A DNA stretch of 36,459 nt, taken from NCBI GenBank assembly GCA_007123465.1, contig SKLB01000329.1:1-36459 (forward strand), in the 5' to 3' direction. The position numbers and the translations under genes are program-made. The stretch is from Spirochaetales bacterium. Lineage in GTDB: Bacteria; Spirochaetota; Spirochaetia; DSM-27196; PWMO01. The notes under the pieces are model-generated. The model saw nothing but the letters and a program-made list of their open reading frames with translations. It was not told the DNA's origin and searched no databases. Position 1 is the stretch's first letter. Every line of letters starts with the position of its first letter. Positions 16,466 to 23,682 of this stretch are shown here, one piece after another.

Positions 16466-16471
16466 ATTATA
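16466..16471 (-). promoter_or_regulatory. probable -10 element of the nqr operon
   Basis: A perfect TATAAT on the minus strand, 62 bases ahead of the nqrB GTG. The best -35 at 17-base spacing is poor (TGTACT). The surrounding stretch 16421-16480 is the most A+T-rich in the window and contains the palindrome CTATATATAG (16434-16443) and ACTAAGTT repeated at 16422 and 16471, possible operator sites. Confidence 0.5.
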
Positions 16472-16524
16472 CTAAGTTGGCGTTCAAAAGTACAGTCTAA
16501 ACAGCGGTATCCGCGATTAATTCT

Positions 16525-16530
16525 TATAAT
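16525..16530 (+). promoter_or_regulatory. possible -10 element ahead of the SDR gene
   Basis: TATAAT on the plus strand about 105 bases before the SDR start. No convincing -35 lies at the right distance. A GC-rich hairpin (stem 16546-16551 with 16555-16560) lies in the leader. Confidence 0.3.
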
Positions 16531-16635
16531 AGAGGTCAGCTTTGCGCGCCCCGCGGGCGCTCCGCGCAACCTGACTGCCGGCGGCTTGAAAAATGGCGCC
16601 GAATCGGTACAGTAGAGCGCAGGAGTACAGCAGAT

Positions 16636-17370
16636 ATGATGCGGCGTACGATGCAGGGACGAGTGGTATTGGTCAGCGGCGCCAGCGGAGGAATCGGAGC
16701 TGCGATAGCTGCGGCGTTTGCCGCCAGAGGCGCATCGCTGATGCTCACCGGACGCTCACAGGAGCGCCTGGACGAGGTTGCAGAAGACCTGCGCCAGCGT
16801 TTTGCCTTGATGGTCAACACCGTGCGTGCCGATCTTGCCGACCCCGCTGCGCCGGCGCGGGTCATCGATGCGCTGCGTGCCGCGTACAACCGGCTCGACG
16901 TTCTGGTCAACAACGCCGGGGTGGCGTTGCCAGGGCCGTTGTGCCGGACCAGCGTCGAGCAGTGGGATCTTCATATGGCGGTCAACGCCCGCGCGCCGAT
17001 GCTGCTCAGCTCGCAGGCACTCGAGCTGCTGCAACACTCTGATGACGCTGTCATCGTCAATATCGGCTCGGTTGTGGCCCACAAGGGCTACGCAGGCCAG
17101 GGCGCCTACAGCGCTTCAAAACACGCGCTGCTCGGCCTGACCCGGGTGCTGGCCAAAGAGCTGCAGCAGCTCGGCGTGCGCGTCCACCTGGTCTCTCCTG
17201 GCGGCGTTGCGACCCCGATGATCAGCGAGATGCGCCCGGATATCGATGTTTCAGAACTCATGCAACCCGAAGACGTTGCCGAGGCGGTTGTATTTGTGGC
17301 GCTGGCGCGCGGTAACGCACTCGTAGACGAGATCGAACTGCGACGCCGCTCCAGTGAGCCGTGGAAATAA
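16636..17370 (+). CDS. short-chain dehydrogenase/reductase
   Basis: A 244-residue classical SDR oxidoreductase using NAD(P). The Rossmann glycine motif SGASGGIG is at residues 14-21, NNAG starts at Asn92, and the catalytic Ser145-Tyr158-Lys162 (YSASK) are all present. GRSQERL after the second strand carries a basic residue, which favours NADP. The C-terminus ends in a short charged tail. AGGAG lies ten bases before the ATG at 16636; the second Met is an alternative. Substrate cannot be read from sequence; a 3-ketoacyl-type or sepiapterin-like reductase are both possible. It is divergent from the nqr operon. Confidence 0.9.
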   Translation: MMRRTMQGRVVLVSGASGGIGAAIAAAFAARGASLMLTGRSQERLDEVAEDLRQRFALMVNTVRADLADPAAPARVIDALRAAYNRLDVLVNNAGVALPGPLCRTSVEQWDLHMAVNARAPMLLSSQALELLQHSDDAVIVNIGSVVAHKGYAGQGAYSASKHALLGLTRVLAKELQQLGVRVHLVSPGGVATPMISEMRPDIDVSELMQPEDVAEAVVFVALARGNALVDEIELRRRSSEPWK

Positions 17371-17438
17371 TGCCTGAGCCCCGGCGTTGTTCGCCAGGGT
17401 TCCCCAGCCCGGTACTATTCTGATAGAGTCTACTTCAG

Positions 17439-18542
17439 ATGGATAACCAGCGGGTAAACTCAGCACTGTTGGCTGTATTAGTAGTGGTGGCAGTGGCAAG
17501 CGTTCTGCGGTTGACCGGCAGCATCTTTCTGCCGCTGGTGCTCGCGCTGCTGCTTTCTTTTGTGTTCTCTCCGGTGGTTACGTTTCTCACCCGGCACAAG
17601 GTTCCACGCCTGCTGGGGATTCTCTCGGTATTGGCTATCTTCCTGACCTTCGGCTTTCTGATTGGCTTTGTTGTCTACAGCAGTACGCAGTCGCTGCTGC
17701 GCGAGTTTCCCCTCTACCAGCGTCGGCTGACCGGTCTGATTCAAGATCTGATTGAACGCTTCAACCTGCCGGACTACATGCTGACCGAGTTCAATATAGG
17801 CCGAACCGTTGGCAGCCTGGTGGTCTCGATATCCGGCAGCTTCATGGCCTTTGCCAGTGGACTGCTGCTGGTGCTGGTGTTTCTGCTGTTTCTGCTTATG
17901 GAGAAGCCCTACCTGCACTTCAAGATGCTGCAGGCTTTCCAGGGTCACACCACGCGCAAGATTGTGATCATCTTCGCCCACATCAATGCCCAGATCGGGC
18001 GCTACCTGAGCGTCAAGCTCCTGGTAAGCAGTTTAACCGGGGCGATCATTTTTATTTCGTTCTCCATCATCGGTGTTGATTTCCCGGTTATCTGGGCGAT
18101 TCTGACGTTCCTGTTCAACTTCATTCCCAGCATCGGTTCGATTCTGATAACGCTGCTCAGCGGGGTATTCGCGCTGGTTCAGTTTGCACCGGAATGGAAC
18201 AACGTAATTGTCACCGTGGCAGCGATGTCGATTACGCAGCTCATCATCGGCAATATCATCGATCCCAAACTGCTCGGTGACAGCCTCAATCTGAGTCCGG
18301 TGGTAATACTGTTGTCTCTGCTGGTCTGGGGCTGGCTGTGGGGCATCATGGGCATGTTCCTGGCCGTACCGATGACCGTCGCAATCAAGATAGCGTTTGA
18401 AAACATTCCGGGTATGGAGGCCTTCGGTATCATGATGGGCACCGGCAGCTATCGTAAACGCAGGAAGAAGCAGTCCAGAAGTACCCCCGCTACAGGAGCG
18501 CACGCACAGCATGCAGCATCAACAACGTCTACTGACCGGTGA
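17439..18542 (+). CDS. AI-2E family membrane transporter (UPF0118)
   Basis: A 367-residue membrane protein of the AI-2E/PerM family, with about seven helices in the usual arrangement: two at the N-terminus, a polar amphipathic region (120-210), then a cluster. Conserved stretches include FNFIPSIGSILITLL and IDPKLLGDSLNLSPVVILLSLLVWGWLWG, the most typical motif. Some members of the family export AI-2 or act as Na+(Li+)/H+ antiporters; which applies here is unknown. The C-terminal tail is Lys/Arg-rich and overlaps trpS by 32 bases. No clear Shine-Dalgarno sequence precedes the ATG. Confidence 0.9.
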   Translation: MDNQRVNSALLAVLVVVAVASVLRLTGSIFLPLVLALLLSFVFSPVVTFLTRHKVPRLLGILSVLAIFLTFGFLIGFVVYSSTQSLLREFPLYQRRLTGLIQDLIERFNLPDYMLTEFNIGRTVGSLVVSISGSFMAFASGLLLVLVFLLFLLMEKPYLHFKMLQAFQGHTTRKIVIIFAHINAQIGRYLSVKLLVSSLTGAIIFISFSIIGVDFPVIWAILTFLFNFIPSIGSILITLLSGVFALVQFAPEWNNVIVTVAAMSITQLIIGNIIDPKLLGDSLNLSPVVILLSLLVWGWLWGIMGMFLAVPMTVAIKIAFENIPGMEAFGIMMGTGSYRKRRKKQSRSTPATGAHAQHAASTTSTDR

Positions 18543-19578
18543 TCGTCCGACGGGAAGGCTTCACCTCGGGCACTACGCAGGGTCGATTGCCAACCGGCTC
18601 AAACTGCAGCACAAGTACCAGTGCTACTTCCTGATAGCCGACCTGCACATGCTCACTACCAGGCCCGGCAAGTCCGACATAGAGGCGATTTCGGAAAACG
18701 CGCGCCAAATGGTGCTCGACTACCTGGCGTGCGGTATCGATCCGCAACGTTCTGTGATCTTTCTGCAGTCAGCGGTGCACGAAACCTACGAACTCAACCT
18801 GTTCTTCGAGATGCTGGTCACGGTTCCGCGGTTGCAGCGCTTGCCGAGTCTCAAAGATATGAAGGACAGCGCCAACCTTGCCGAGATGCCGTTTGGGTTG
18901 CTCGGCTATCCGGTGCTGCAGTCAGCCGATATTCTTCTGCCACGGGCGCACATAGTACCTGTGGGCAAGGATAACGAAGCCCACGTTGAACTGACCCGCG
19001 AGATCGCGCGGCGCTTCAACAACCTCTACGGCGAGGTGTTCCCGATTCCCGACGTTCTGGTGGGTGACGTGCCGACGCTGGTTGGCACCGACGGTAACGC
19101 CAAGATGTCCAAGTCATTGAACAATACTATTCTGCTCTCGGATGACCAGACAAGCGTGCAGAAACAGGTAATGAGCATGTATACCGACCCCAACCGCATC
19201 CGCGCCGACATACCGGGCACTGTGGAGGGCAATCCGGTATTCGTCTATCATGATGTGTTCAATCCCGATCGAGAGCAGGTGGCCGAACTGAAAGAACGCT
19301 ACCGCCGTGGTACGGTGGGCGATGTTGAGGTCAAGCAGAAACTTGCTGCAGCGCTCAACGCCTTTCTCGACCCGATCCGCGAACAGCGTTCCCGCTTTGA
19401 AGCGCAGCGTGGCTTTGTGGACGAAGTGATCTACCAAGGAACGCTCAAGATGCGCGAGCAGGCGCGTCAGACTTTGCTGGAAGCGCGCAAGGCGATGGGC
19501 CTGACCGGCGTCTGGAATCGAATCAGCCGCAAGGCCGAGGATGCGCGCAAGAAGCGGGAGAAAGCAGTAGCCCAGTGA
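18511..19578 (+). CDS. trpS: tryptophanyl-tRNA synthetase
   Basis: A 355-residue class I aminoacyl-tRNA synthetase charging tRNA-Trp. The HIGH-type motif is HLGH (18-21) in TGRLHLGHYAGS, and KMSKS is at residues 198-202. The tryptophan-specific ADLHMLT and PVGKDNEAHVELTREIARRF stretches are present. Length fits bacterial TrpRS (330-360) with a slightly extended basic C-terminus. The ATG lies inside the AI-2E gene end (32-base overlap), suggesting coupled translation; a GGAG motif lies a few bases upstream in that gene. Confidence 0.96.
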   Translation: MQHQQRLLTGDRPTGRLHLGHYAGSIANRLKLQHKYQCYFLIADLHMLTTRPGKSDIEAISENARQMVLDYLACGIDPQRSVIFLQSAVHETYELNLFFEMLVTVPRLQRLPSLKDMKDSANLAEMPFGLLGYPVLQSADILLPRAHIVPVGKDNEAHVELTREIARRFNNLYGEVFPIPDVLVGDVPTLVGTDGNAKMSKSLNNTILLSDDQTSVQKQVMSMYTDPNRIRADIPGTVEGNPVFVYHDVFNPDREQVAELKERYRRGTVGDVEVKQKLAAALNAFLDPIREQRSRFEAQRGFVDEVIYQGTLKMREQARQTLLEARKAMGLTGVWNRISRKAEDARKKREKAVAQ

Positions 19579-20402
19579 CACCCCGGCTAACCGCTGTGCA
19601 GCTGGAAGAGTTCCGCAGCAGCATCTGGGACTACTATCAGCACCACCGCCGTTCAATGCCGTGGCGCGAGACCGCTGATCCGTACCATATCTTTGTCTCA
19701 GAGGTAATGCTGCAGCAGACACAGGTCGCGCGGGTACGCCAGAAGTACGCAGACTTTCTGCAGCGCTTTCCGTCGTGGCACGAGCTGGCTGTGGCGCGTT
19801 TAGCCGATGTGGTGCAGCAGTGGCAGGGGCTCGGCTACAACCGTCGCGCGCGCTTTCTGCATCAGGCCGCAGGTGAGGTAGTCTCGCGGTTTGCCTGCGG
19901 CCTGCCGGCTGACCAGCAACTGCTTGCAACGTTACCGGGAATCGGCCACAACACCGCCGGTGCAATCTGCGCCTTTGCATTCGGCATGCCGGTAGTCTTC
20001 ATCGAGACAAACATTCGCCGTGTGTACATCCATTTCTTCTTTGACGGGCGCTACAAAGTGTCCGATACCCAGCTTCTGCCGCTGATTGAACAGACCCTCG
20101 ACCGCAGTGACCCGCGTCAATGGTACTTTGCGCTGATGGACTACGGCGCGACGCTGAAGGCCCACGGGTCCAACCCCAATCGCCGCAGCGCGCACTACAG
20201 CCGCCAACCGGGTTTTGAAGGCTCGCGGCGCCAGTTGCGCGGAGCTGTCCTGCGCCTGCTGGTCAGCGGCCAGCGCCTGGCGCTGGCCGATATCGCGGCT
20301 GCGGTGGGTGAGCAGCACGCCGGCAGTCTTGAGTCGGTGCTTTCTGATCTCGAAAACGAGGGGTTTCTGGCCGCCGAGCAGGCGCACTACTACCTGCGTT
20401 GA
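19575..20402 (+). CDS. MutY-like adenine DNA glycosylase without Fe-S cluster
   Basis: A 275-residue HhH-GPD glycosylase of the MutY type, which removes adenine opposite 8-oxoguanine. The base-flipping/catalytic Glu43 sits in SEVMLQQTQV and the helix-hairpin-helix is LPGIGHNTAGAI, with Asn where bifunctional enzymes have Lys. The usual catalytic Asp of the D-G-N motif is Glu144 (FIETNIRRV). The four iron-sulfur cysteines that normally follow are absent, and no MutT-like C-terminal domain is present; instead a winged-helix-like tail (LADIAAAVGEQHAGSLESVL) ends it. It starts with GTG at 19575, overlapping the trpS stop (GTGA). Confidence 0.85.
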   Translation: MTPRLTAVQLEEFRSSIWDYYQHHRRSMPWRETADPYHIFVSEVMLQQTQVARVRQKYADFLQRFPSWHELAVARLADVVQQWQGLGYNRRARFLHQAAGEVVSRFACGLPADQQLLATLPGIGHNTAGAICAFAFGMPVVFIETNIRRVYIHFFFDGRYKVSDTQLLPLIEQTLDRSDPRQWYFALMDYGATLKAHGSNPNRRSAHYSRQPGFEGSRRQLRGAVLRLLVSGQRLALADIAAAVGEQHAGSLESVLSDLENEGFLAAEQAHYYLR

Positions 20403-20421
20403 GATAGCCGCGCGGCCGGTC

Positions 20422-22326
20422 TCAGCCCGGCCGGCGGTCGGCAGTCTCGATAATCGAGCGGTGCCAGTTCAGCAACCAGAGCTGATCGGCGGGGTCGGTC
20501 GAGCGAATGTCGGCCAGTACGCGAAAAACCGGCTCGGTGCCCGAGCCGCGCATCCACACAAAGCCCACCGCCTGCTGATCACGGTCTCGGAACAGCATCT
20601 TGAGTCCGCCGCGTTGTGTCCCGGTTCGAAAATCGGGGCCGAACCCGTGACGCGCCTCGATCCCTTCGTAGTTGATCTGCTCGGCGGTAACTATGCCGAA
20701 GCGCGCCTGCAGCTCACTACGCACCTTCTGCCACTGCTTCTGAAACTCCTGCTCGTAGTTGCGCTTCAACAGCGCGTGATCGATAGTGTGGATTCTCATC
20801 ACGGCGTGGACGTCGGTAGTTGCGGTGGTCTGGTATGGCGGCAGGGTGCCGACTACATCTTCGATTGTGTAATCGGGGCGATAGGCGTTGCGGCAGTCGG
20901 CAGCGCTGCACCAGAACGAAAAAAGGTCCTCCGCGGATTCGAAGTTGCGTGCGTACAGCAGCTTGGCCAGTGATCCCAGCGCGGTCAGCGGGTCACGTAC
21001 CGTGGACGGATGAATGATCGTCCCGCCGTTGGAACCTTCACCCAGTATTGGGACTACGTACCCCTGGGTTCGTACCAGCTGTGCCAGGCTGACAACGTTG
21101 GCCTCCCCGACCTCGGCGCGGAACACACGCGCGCCAAATGCCGCGGCGATTTCCTCCAGCCGCAGCGAGGTTGCATCGTTGGCCACCACGGCCAGCGGCT
21201 CGGCAGTCGCGGCGCTGTCGGTAAGAAGCAGTCGGCGCCAGGCCAGTTCGGCAACTACCGCCAGCGCAAATCCCTGCTGGGCCGGCAACGGAATCACACG
21301 TTTGCGTCGCGGAAAGTATACCACCAGACTGCCGCGGTCACCGTCGTTATCGGGCACGTAACCGGCCTGGTAGCCGGGATCCTGGGCGCGCCTGTCTTCG
21401 AGCAGCTCTATGCACGGCAGCAGCGCATCGCCCTCGGGAATGATCGTGTGAGCAATTCTTCCGGCGGTGTCGTTGATAGAAAAGAATTTGAATCCCAGCT
21501 CGCGCAGCATCAGCCGGTCGATCGAGCAACTGCGCGCACTTCCGTTGAAGTCGACCACCACCCCGGCACCGGCCGACTGTACCGCGCCGCTGAGGTGCCG
21601 CAGCAATTCCGATGTGCGCTCGCTGCTGCCGCTGACCACGGTGCGAACAAACGCGGCGTACGTCTGCAGCGACTGTTGTTTCCAGCGCGCGAACGACAGG
21701 TGATTGTGGTGGATCCGCCCGGCAGCCAGCGCGCGCGTGGCGTCGACGGTCTCGCGGACGTAAGCGGCGTCTGCAGCGTTGCTCCTGAAGCGATCGATCA
21801 ACGCCAGAGCACGGTCGCCTTCGAGTACCGCTCCATTGCCCAGGCCGATCTTGAGACCGTTATGGCCGATCGGATTATGGCTCGCGGTCACGTAGACAAA
21901 CCCTTCAATCTCGGCGGTCATCTTGGTATAGGCCATGATCTCCGGTGCCGCAGCCACGTAGAGATAGCGTACAACTATGTCGTACGCCAGGAGTGAACGC
22001 ATCAGAATATCGCCGATTGCCGGTCCGGTCGGGCGGCTGTCGAGCCCGAGGGCAATGCACGGCGGAAAGCGCGTCGAGCGCTCGCGCAGCAATTCTGCAA
22101 CAGTGCGGCCGGCCACCGCCATCAGTACGGCGTCTGCATCACCAATATGGCGCGTGTCGGCGTCTTCATTGTCAGCGAACACGCTGCGCCAGCCGGAAAC
22201 AGACAGAATATAGCTATCCAGGACGCGCTCGAGGGCATCTGGATTAGCGGTGGTTGCCGCGGGAGGTTGCGGCTGATCGGGGTCTCCCAGCGAGCGTCCG
22301 GATACCGGCTCGTATATGGCTGCCAT
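20422..22326 (-). CDS. long phosphohexomutase (phosphoglucomutase/phosphomannomutase family)
   Basis: A 634-residue alpha-D-phosphohexomutase interconverting 1- and 6-phosphosugars. The phosphoserine is Ser149 in TASHNPIGHNG, the Mg2+ loop is PDNDGDRG, the sugar loop GEGSNGGTI, and the phosphate loop RGSGTEPVFRV. It is about 80-170 residues longer than common PGM/PMM enzymes; the extra length includes an N-terminal region (1-80) and a middle insertion. The frame is open to 22833, but homology begins after the ATG at 22326, which sits just downstream of a TTGACA promoter and lacks a Shine-Dalgarno sequence. Which sugar it prefers cannot be told. Confidence 0.9.
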   Translation of the reverse strand: MAAIYEPVSGRSLGDPDQPQPPAATTANPDALERVLDSYILSVSGWRSVFADNEDADTRHIGDADAVLMAVAGRTVAELLRERSTRFPPCIALGLDSRPTGPAIGDILMRSLLAYDIVVRYLYVAAAPEIMAYTKMTAEIEGFVYVTASHNPIGHNGLKIGLGNGAVLEGDRALALIDRFRSNAADAAYVRETVDATRALAAGRIHHNHLSFARWKQQSLQTYAAFVRTVVSGSSERTSELLRHLSGAVQSAGAGVVVDFNGSARSCSIDRLMLRELGFKFFSINDTAGRIAHTIIPEGDALLPCIELLEDRRAQDPGYQAGYVPDNDGDRGSLVVYFPRRKRVIPLPAQQGFALAVVAELAWRRLLLTDSAATAEPLAVVANDATSLRLEEIAAAFGARVFRAEVGEANVVSLAQLVRTQGYVVPILGEGSNGGTIIHPSTVRDPLTALGSLAKLLYARNFESAEDLFSFWCSAADCRNAYRPDYTIEDVVGTLPPYQTTATTDVHAVMRIHTIDHALLKRNYEQEFQKQWQKVRSELQARFGIVTAEQINYEGIEARHGFGPDFRTGTQRGGLKMLFRDRDQQAVGFVWMRGSGTEPVFRVLADIRSTDPADQLWLLNWHRSIIETADRRPG

Positions 22327-22334
22327 TGCCGGCA

Positions 22335-22364
22335 ATACTATCCGCCGCCCTTTGCACGTGTCAA
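22335..22364 (-). promoter_or_regulatory. promoter of the phosphohexomutase, leaderless type
   Basis: Minus strand: TTGACA (22364-22359), 18-base spacer, TAGTAT (22340-22335). The -10 ends eight bases before the ATG at 22326; GATAGT at 22342-22337 is an alternative -10 with a 16-base spacer. No Shine-Dalgarno sequence precedes the start. Confidence 0.5.
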
Positions 22365-22375
22365 CGCGCGCTTGC

Positions 22376-22404
22376 TTGCAAAATCGAACGATTACCCTTA
22401 TAAC
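22376..22404 (+). promoter_or_regulatory. promoter of the REC-STAS-REC / hybrid kinase operon
   Basis: TTGCAA (22376-22381), 17-base spacer, TATAAC (22399-22404), 24 bases before the start codon and followed by a strong GGGAGGAG. It is back-to-back with the phosphohexomutase promoter, the two -35 boxes being 11 bases apart. Confidence 0.6.
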
Positions 22405-22428
22405 GTCAAAGGGAGGAGCAACAGGCCA

Positions 22429-23682
22429 ATGAAAAAGATTCTCGTTGTTGATGAGTCCGCGCTCTTCCGTGATTTTCTCTCCAAGAAGCTGATCGAGTAC
22501 GGGTTTGAGGTCTCTGTTGCGGTCAACGGGCTGGATGCGTCGGTCAAGATTCGCCAGTTGATGCCCGAGTTGGTCATCATGGACTACTACCTGTCCAGAA
22601 GCAGCTCGCTCGAGGTGCTCGAGAAGCTGCGCCAGGACCCCAATACCGCAGGCATAGCGGTAATCATGGCTTCGGCCAAGGTTGACCGCGAGAAGCTGCT
22701 GCAGGTGGCGCGCTTCGGTGTCAAGAAGTTCTTCACTAAGCCGGTGCGCGTGGATGCACTGCTCAGGGCCGTCTCCGAGAGCCTGGGGGTCCAGGTGGAT
22801 ATGGACAACACCCCATGTATTGTAGAGGCGCACGTAAACGATGACATAGTATTTGTCGAAGTGGCCCAGGGACTGAACAAAGAGAAGATCGAACTGCTGC
22901 GCTACAAGATCAAGGAGCTGCTGGATCTCTACGACCTGTCGCTGGTCAAAGTGCTGGTGATGATGTCAAGCGTCGACATCACCTCGGCAGACTCCATCAA
23001 GCTGGGCGTGTTGCTCAACACGATCCTTCAGTACGCCAAACCGCGCAACGTCAGGATTCTGACCAATTCGGAGTTTGTTGCCCAGTACGTCGCCGGGCGT
23101 GAAGAGATGGCAGAAATCGGAGTCAGCAACAACCTGGAGCAGGCGATGAGCGGACTGCTCGGCAGAAAGACCGGCAATTACATCGATCCGTCGCAGAAAA
23201 CCGCGCAACAGGAATTTCTGCAGGTACAGGCTCCCAAGAAGGACCGCGGCGAGTCGATCGATATGAAGTTCGAGTCCGAGAAGGCACAGCAGTTTGACCT
23301 GCACGAACTCGATGAAAACCTCACCATAGCCGTGGTTGACGATGACCTTGTGATTCAGGAGCTGATCAAGACTGCCTTTTCCGATACGCAGTTTTCGATC
23401 AGGCCGTTTGGCAACGGACGCGAGTTTGTCAGCGATCCTGTCGCGGAAACCGCCGATCTCATCTTTCTGGACCTGATGATGCCCGAGATGGACGGTTTCC
23501 AGGTTCTCAGCGATTTGAAGAAGCGGCGCAAGGACCTGCCGGTGATCGTACTGTCAGCGCTGTCGCAGCAGGAGACCGTGGTGCGCGCGCTCAAGCTGGG
23601 CGTCAAGAGCTACATGATCAAGCCGTTGAAACCGCAGGCGGTCCGTAAGAAGGCCACCGAAATACTCAAAATGAACTTCTGA
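22429..23682 (+). CDS. dual-receiver regulator with a STAS-like middle domain
   Basis: A 417-residue soluble protein. Domains: receiver 1 (1-122; Asp52 in VIMDYYLS, Lys in FFTKPVR), a STAS-like domain (about 130-250) and receiver 2 (about 300-417; Asp348 in IFLDLMMPEMDG, Lys in MIKPLKP). The STAS-like part shows the expected pattern: a strand VFVEVAQGLN, a helix, then VLVMMSSVDITSADS and LRYKIKELL-type helices, as in anti-anti-sigma factors, though without a clear phosphorylatable serine at the usual site. No DNA-binding or enzymatic output domain is present. The ATG at 22429 has GGAGG ten bases upstream. The frame remains open upstream but only as non-coding. It overlaps the kinase gene by one base (TGATG). 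Confidence 0.85.
   Translation: MKKILVVDESALFRDFLSKKLIEYGFEVSVAVNGLDASVKIRQLMPELVIMDYYLSRSSSLEVLEKLRQDPNTAGIAVIMASAKVDREKLLQVARFGVKKFFTKPVRVDALLRAVSESLGVQVDMDNTPCIVEAHVNDDIVFVEVAQGLNKEKIELLRYKIKELLDLYDLSLVKVLVMMSSVDITSADSIKLGVLLNTILQYAKPRNVRILTNSEFVAQYVAGREEMAEIGVSNNLEQAMSGLLGRKTGNYIDPSQKTAQQEFLQVQAPKKDRGESIDMKFESEKAQQFDLHELDENLTIAVVDDDLVIQELIKTAFSDTQFSIRPFGNGREFVSDPVAETADLIFLDLMMPEMDGFQVLSDLKKRRKDLPVIVLSALSQQETVVRALKLGVKSYMIKPLKPQAVRKKATEILKMNF

Noticed and set aside
16546..16560. GC-rich hairpin (six-base stem, three-base loop) as a terminator
   Set aside because: No T-tract follows and it lies in the leader of the SDR gene, not at a gene end.
21010..21996. 328-codon plus-strand open frame opposite the phosphohexomutase
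   Set aside because: Antisense shadow with no recognisable domain.
22327..22833. Upstream extension of the phosphohexomutase frame (to 803 residues)
   Set aside because: Runs through the divergent promoters and into the receiver gene; the family's homology starts after 22326.
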